In this document: positions 60,485 to 64,000 of the stretch, piece after piece
Position numbering within the stretch: position 1 is the stretch's first letter
How the letters are laid out: each line of letters starts with the position of its first letter
From: JAAXIE01 sp965263155
GTDB lineage: Bacteria; Chloroflexota; Dehalococcoidia; Lucifugimonadales; JAAXIE01
Assembly (NCBI GenBank): GCA_965263155.1
Contig: OZ253586.1
Span: 310,001-374,000 of the forward strand
Length of the DNA: 64,000 nt
Reading direction: 5' to 3'
Notes under the pieces: generated by a model
The model's database searches: none
What the model was told of the DNA's origin: nothing
Seen by the model: only the letters and a program-made list of their open reading frames with translations
Position numbers and translations under genes: made by a program

Positions 60485-60967
60485 TTGGTGCGTCCTTTGG
60501 AAATCGGTTTCACCGTCGAGGACCGGCCCTACAAGCTTGGGGGGCTGATACCAGTAACCGTTGACCTGCTGGCTCGGCGGGACGTTTCCATAAGGGCCGG
60601 TTGGGTCGACTTGGTATGTCATGAGCGGTGGACGAGCAACTTCGTGGTCAACGCCCCCACCTCTTCCCGTCCTGTGATAGTGGGTGGAGGCGGACTGCCA
60701 GCTACGGTTCTGCCCACCCCCATGGCCCCACGGCGAGTAACGGAGGAATTAAAGCAGACTTACGTCCACAGTCGGCTGGTGTTCCTAGAGGGCTTACACC
60801 TGCCATCTGGGGCCACTGCCACCTACAATGCCCGGCTGGAAGTCGTTCAGGAGCAACCGGACCATGTGGCCGTGAGCACTGTTGCATGGAAGCTGGCCTT
60901 GTCCATCGACCTGCCCCATGCCCTGGATGTCCACAGAAGTCGTCCCGTAGAGGTGCAACTGGACTGA
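60485..60967 (+). CDS. Hypothetical beta-rich protein, arrestin-like pattern
   Basis: A 160-residue soluble protein predicted to be all beta. Strand pattern: LEIGFTVEDRPYKLGGLIPV, VDLLARRDVSIRAGWVDLVC, then TYVHSRLVFLEGLHLPSGAT and HVAVSTVAWKLALSIDLPHA, which resembles arrestin-like or SpoOM-type beta sandwiches. This is a fold guess only. TTG 60485 (or GTG 60488) serves as start; no strong ribosome site is visible. It is flanked by an MFS gene and an amidohydrolase gene on the same strand. Confidence 0.55.
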   Translation: MVRPLEIGFTVEDRPYKLGGLIPVTVDLLARRDVSIRAGWVDLVCHERWTSNFVVNAPTSSRPVIVGGGGLPATVLPTPMAPRRVTEELKQTYVHSRLVFLEGLHLPSGATATYNARLEVVQEQPDHVAVSTVAWKLALSIDLPHALDVHRSRPVEVQLD

Positions 60968-61007
60968 TACCAGCTTCAGTTCATACCACTTGAATCCAAG
61001 CCACCCC

Positions 61008-61055
61008 CAGCCAACACCACCGTCAGCCAACACCAACATCAGCCAACACCAACAT
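61008..61055. repeat. Three tandem copies of a 16-bp repeat
   Basis: CAGCCAACACCA[C/A]C[G/A]T repeated at 61008-61023, 61024-61039 and 61040-61055 (copies 2 and 3 identical), just before the ribosome site of the next gene. Copy number may vary between strains. Confidence 0.85.
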
Positions 61056-61080
61056 CAGGCGATGCAAAGAGAGGGCCCTC

Positions 61081-62682
61081 ATGCGGAATTCCACCATACA
61101 AGCCGATCTAGTACTGCAAAACGCCAACGTCATCACCATCGACCGGCAGCGCCCCCGTGCCCGCTCCGTGGCGGTGCGCGACGGCAAGTTCTTCGCAATA
61201 GGCGATGGCGACAACATATCCGACTTGGTGGGACCGGGTACGGAAGTTCTGGACGTGGCAGGCAAGACCGTTCTGCCAGGGTTCATCGATGCCCACATCC
61301 ATGTGCTCAGCAGTGGCATTCGGCACGTCATGGCTGCCGACTGTGCCTTACCCAGCATCGGGGCGGTACAGGTTGCCTTGCGCCAGCAGGCTCTGGGCGT
61401 TCCTTCTGGCCAGTGGGTGCAGGGATTCAAGTTCGACGACACCAAGACATCGGAAAATCGCTTTCTCAACCGCCAAGACCTCGACGCGGTGAGCACGGAT
61501 CACCCCATACTGGTGGCCCACCGCGCGGGGCATGTGTACTACCTGAACAGTCGCGGGCTTGAAGTGGCAGGCTTTAATCGCGAGACCTCAGACCCGCCGG
61601 GCGGTCGCTTTGGGCGTGATGAGGCCACGGGTGAGCTCAACGGTGTCGTCTACGAGCGGGCCATAGAGCCGGTGACGTACAACCACCTGCCTCCGGTGAC
61701 CCCCGATGTGCGCCGGCAGGGGTTGAGACGCATCTGCGAGATGCTGAATCAAGTGGGACTGACCAGTGTGCATGATGCCAAGGTATCCAACATTGAGTTG
61801 GAGACCTACCAGCAGGGACACCAGAGTGGCGACCTGACGCTGCGGGCCTACCTGCTGATGTACCACGACCATTTTGAGGCCCTGCGCGACGCGGGTGTCA
61901 GAAGCGGGTTCGGTGACGAGCGCCTGCGGATCGGCGGCATCAAGATGGTGGCCGACGGGGCCATCGCCGCCCGCACGGCTTACCTTTCCGAGCCCTACGT
62001 GGGCAGCCCCTGCGACCACGGCATCCTCGCCATGAGCGCCGACGAGATTGAGGAACGGGTGATGCAGGTGCATCAAGCCGGCTTCCAAGTGTGCATCCAC
62101 GCCAACGGCGACTCCGCCATCGATGCCGTGCTTACCTCCTACGAGAAGGCGCAACAGGCCTTCCCACGCCAAGACACGCGGCACCGTCTGGAGCACTGCA
62201 CCTTGGTGAACCCCGACCTGCTGGGCAGGATTAAGGCACTGGGGTGCGTGGCAACGCCGTTCTGCACCTACATCTACTACCATGGCGAGAAGATGCCTTT
62301 CTACGGCGACAAGCGACTGGAGTGGATGTTCGCCCAACGCTCCTTCCTGGACTACGGTATCAACGCCACCGGGGCAACCGATTACCCTCCGGGCCCTTAC
62401 GAGCCGCTGCTGGGCATCCAGAGCTGTGTCACTAGGACCGACAGCTCAGGGCGCGTCTGGGGAGCCAACCAAGCGGTCACGGTAGAGGAGGCCCTGCGCA
62501 TCTACACGCTCCATGGGGCCTATGCCTCTTTCGAGGAGGATGTCAAAGGCTCCATTGAGGTGGGCAAGCTGGCAGACATGGTGGTGCTGGACCAAGACCC
62601 GACTGAGATCGACCCCATGACCATCAAGGACATCCCTGTCCTCCGTACAATCGTAGGCGGGGCAACCGTCTACTCAGCATAA
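61081..62682 (+). CDS. YtcJ-like metal-dependent amidohydrolase
   Basis: A 533-residue amidohydrolase_3-family enzyme. Beta-sandwich start LVLQNANVITIDRQRPRARS, metal HxH in VLPGFIDAHIHVLSSG, a QWVQGFKFDDTK segment, IKMVADGAIAARTAYLSEPY, FQVCIHANGDSAIDAVLTSY (barrel His), RHRLEHCTLVNPD, ATDYPPGPYEPLLGI (late Asp) and the C-terminal GKLADMVVLDQDP. Typical members hydrolyse N-acyl or exo-amide bonds or dehydrate small molecules; the precise substrate is unknown. GAGAGGGCCCTC precedes ATG 61081. Confidence 0.88.
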   Translation: MRNSTIQADLVLQNANVITIDRQRPRARSVAVRDGKFFAIGDGDNISDLVGPGTEVLDVAGKTVLPGFIDAHIHVLSSGIRHVMAADCALPSIGAVQVALRQQALGVPSGQWVQGFKFDDTKTSENRFLNRQDLDAVSTDHPILVAHRAGHVYYLNSRGLEVAGFNRETSDPPGGRFGRDEATGELNGVVYERAIEPVTYNHLPPVTPDVRRQGLRRICEMLNQVGLTSVHDAKVSNIELETYQQGHQSGDLTLRAYLLMYHDHFEALRDAGVRSGFGDERLRIGGIKMVADGAIAARTAYLSEPYVGSPCDHGILAMSADEIEERVMQVHQAGFQVCIHANGDSAIDAVLTSYEKAQQAFPRQDTRHRLEHCTLVNPDLLGRIKALGCVATPFCTYIYYHGEKMPFYGDKRLEWMFAQRSFLDYGINATGATDYPPGPYEPLLGIQSCVTRTDSSGRVWGANQAVTVEEALRIYTLHGAYASFEEDVKGSIEVGKLADMVVLDQDPTEIDPMTIKDIPVLRTIVGGATVYSA

Positions 62683-62806
62683 GCGGCGGCGGGCGGTCTA
62701 GGGGCAACCTCTCTCTTCGCACCATAGGACTTGTGCCGGGGGAAAGACTTGGCGCTTGCCAGCATTCACTTGCGGTATGTCCACGTCAGCCTTTAATATT
62801 CTTGCC

Positions 62807-63487
62807 ATGTTTGATTTTCATACGCATACATTTCTAAGCGATGGGGTGCTCTCCCCAATAGAGCTTATCCGACGGGCGAGGGCTGTGGGTTACGAGGTGA
62901 TGGCCATAACAGACCACGTAGGCTATGGCAACGTGGAATACGTGGTGAAGACCTTGGTCCAGGACTGTCGCGCTGCGTCACAGCGATGGGACATACTGGC
63001 GTTGCCCGGCGTCGAGATTACCCATGTTCCAAAAGAGGACATCGACGCTGTGGCCCGGGATGCCAAGCGGTTGGGTGCCCGCGTCGTCATCGTGCATGGA
63101 GAGACTATCGTTGAGCCTGTGGAGCCGGGGACCAACCACGCAGCCATTTGTTCGGACTACGTGGATATACTTGCCCACCCAGGGCTCATCCAGCTGGAAG
63201 ACGCGTACCTAGCGGCGCAAAGAGGAGTCTACCTAGAGGTGTCGGCTAGAAGAGGGCATAGTCTAGCGAATGGCCATGTGGCAAAGATGGCTGCCCAAGC
63301 CGGTGCCACTACCGTGCTGGACTCCGACGCACACGAGCCAAGCGACCTACTTACGCCGGATTTCGCACACAGGGTAGTACTCGGTGCGGGCATAGAAGAG
63401 CAACAGGTGCACACCATAATGCGGGAGAATCCGCAGAAGCTATTGCAGAAGCTAGGCGTTCCGCAATCTGCCAAGACTGGCGTCTAA
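62807..63487 (+). CDS. PHP-domain metal-dependent phosphoesterase-like protein
   Basis: A 226-residue single-domain PHP protein, histidinol-phosphatase-like. Metal-binding clusters: FDFHTHTFLSDG at the start, MAITDHVGYGN, GVEITHVPKED, RVVIVHGETIVEPVEPGTNH, DILAHPGL and VLDSDAHEPSD at the end, so all trinuclear-site residues appear present. ATG 62807 places HTH at residue 5 as in relatives; TTG 62756 would add 17 unrelated residues. Likely hydrolyses a phosphate mono- or diester. The gene is monocistronic as far as seen. Confidence 0.88.
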   Translation: MFDFHTHTFLSDGVLSPIELIRRARAVGYEVMAITDHVGYGNVEYVVKTLVQDCRAASQRWDILALPGVEITHVPKEDIDAVARDAKRLGARVVIVHGETIVEPVEPGTNHAAICSDYVDILAHPGLIQLEDAYLAAQRGVYLEVSARRGHSLANGHVAKMAAQAGATTVLDSDAHEPSDLLTPDFAHRVVLGAGIEEQQVHTIMRENPQKLLQKLGVPQSAKTGV

Positions 63488-63521
63488 GCGGCACTCTCGA
63501 GCAGTTACAACTACGAGAGTA

Positions 63522-63662
63522 CTAGGCCTTGCCTATGCGGAATACCTTAGTCCCACAGGTGGGGCAGGTGCCTTGGGTGGCTGGCCTGCCATTCTTCAAT
63601 TGCACTTGAGTGGGACCGCTAATCTCACGTTTCGCCCTACACTTGAAGCAATAAGCTTCCAC
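63522..63662 (-). CDS. Small zinc-ribbon protein (DUF5679-type)
   Basis: A 46-residue protein: GTG start at 63662 with GGAGG 8 nt upstream. It begins EAYCFKCRAKREISGPTQ and contains LKNGRPATQGTCPTCGTKVF, so two CxxC knuckles (Cys5/Cys8 and Cys33/Cys36) form a zinc ribbon. This compact family is frequent in Chloroflexota and Actinobacteria; the function is unknown, with nucleic-acid or ribosome association plausible. The nearest minus-strand gene is truB, about 110 bp upstream. Confidence 0.85.
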   Translation of the reverse strand: MEAYCFKCRAKREISGPTQVQLKNGRPATQGTCPTCGTKVFRIGKA

Positions 63663-63774
63663 AGACAGTCCTCCCGCTAGAGGTTAGGCTCTAAGTCTAC
63701 GTAGCTATGTAAAGTTGTCAAGGCGATGCAAGGGTCAAATTACCATAACTTCCAGTTGTGGTTCTGACTCGCAG

Positions 63775-64000
63775 CTAGGAACTGCTGCCTACAGGGCAAT
63801 AGGGCGATACGGTGTCCAACTGGAACACCAAGGATGGTGTCCACAAGTTCTCAGGCTTGTTGTAGCGCAGCACTCCCAGGAAACGACCGTCGCTGGTATA
63901 AGCCCGGTACCGCTCCATGTATCCCGCGTAGACAAGGGTTGGCCCCAAGTTAACGTCCCTGCCGTGGCGTATGAGCCTCTCCGCTGCTCGGGGGACTATG
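63775..64000 (-). CDS. truB: tRNA pseudouridine-55 synthase TruB, C-terminal part (5' end beyond window)
   Basis: The last 74 codons of a minus-strand gene running off the window. The readable part begins IVPRAAERLIRHGRDVNLGP, continues with YMERYRAYTSDGRFLGVLRY and ends in LVFQLDTVSPYCPVGSSS. The RxIRHG...V pattern followed by a strand ending in GRFLGVLR matches the C-terminal PUA-like region of TruB, which makes pseudouridine 55 in the T loop of tRNAs. The catalytic Asp domain is outside the window, so the call rests on the tail alone. Confidence 0.7.
   Translation of the reverse strand, partial: IVPRAAERLIRHGRDVNLGPTLVYAGYMERYRAYTSDGRFLGVLRYNKPENLWTPSLVFQLDTVSPYCPVGSSS

Overview
The window looks like a GC-rich genome fragment from a free-living bacterium, most probably Chloroflexota of the Dehalococcoidia/SAR202 type. 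The grounds are gene content: many paralogous catabolic enzymes (two luciferase-like flavin monooxygenases, four amidohydrolase_2 proteins, a hydantoinase-like and a YtcJ-like amidohydrolase, GMC and tricarballylate-dehydrogenase-like flavoproteins, MmgE/PrpD, SDRs, MaoC hydratases), lipoproteins with Ala/Thr/Pro-rich linkers, and a small DUF5679-type zinc ribbon protein. This placement is inference; there is no rRNA gene in the window.

Layout. 1-5.6 kb: an iron(III) ABC permease (partial) divergent from a DtxR-family regulator, then an etfB-etfA operon and an MFS transporter. 5.6-7.7 kb: repeats, a small-RNA-like element and a HEPN protein pair. 7.8-18 kb: a flavoprotein, exported and lipoprotein genes, plsY, a family 5 solute-binding protein, a YceI lipoprotein and tRNA-Asp. 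18-28.6 kb: a catabolic block (SDR, two flavin monooxygenases, alpha/beta hydrolase, three amidohydrolases, an isochorismatase-like hydrolase). 28.6-38.2 kb: hypothetical genes and housekeeping genes (leuS, ridA, rplY, comM). 39-46.2 kb: MmgE/PrpD, hydantoinase, cupin, a MaoC-MaoC-FabG operon, a GcvT/YgfZ-like protein, an IscA-type protein and a thioesterase. 46.2-51 kb: repeats, tRNA-Ile and a compact four-gene operon. 51-55.1 kb: hydrolases followed by a decaying permease/PH-domain locus. 55.2-64 kb: a MntA/HepT pair, GMC oxidoreductase, threonine synthase, MFS, amidohydrolase, PHP phosphoesterase, zinc ribbon protein and the 3' end of truB.

Two things stand out. First, the tightly overlapping operon at 47.1-50.9 kb encodes a helical protein, a QueC/QatC-like PP-loop enzyme, an XRE-HTH/ImmA-IrrE metallopeptidase and a PIN-domain protein, behind a sigma70 promoter carrying two perfect inverted repeats. 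It looks like an uncharacterised defence or stress module built around a 7-deazapurine-type enzyme. Second, four intergenic loci (6.2, 24.75, 30.9 and 46.7 kb) share a promoter architecture, TGACA-N8-TTG[A/C]C-N18/19-TANNCT. In three of them it drives an approximately 50-nt RNA ending in a hairpin plus T-run, with a compensatory base-pair change between copies. All four lie 0.3-0.7 kb upstream of, and in the same direction as, a protein gene (MFS, amidohydrolase, leuS, thioesterase), with related repeats between. This looks like an undescribed small RNA or attenuated-leader family.

Several genes carry apparent single-base lesions (HEPN protein near 7573, NCS2 permease near 54015, PH-domain protein near 54608 and 55069). 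They are either local decay or assembly errors and can be tested against raw reads.
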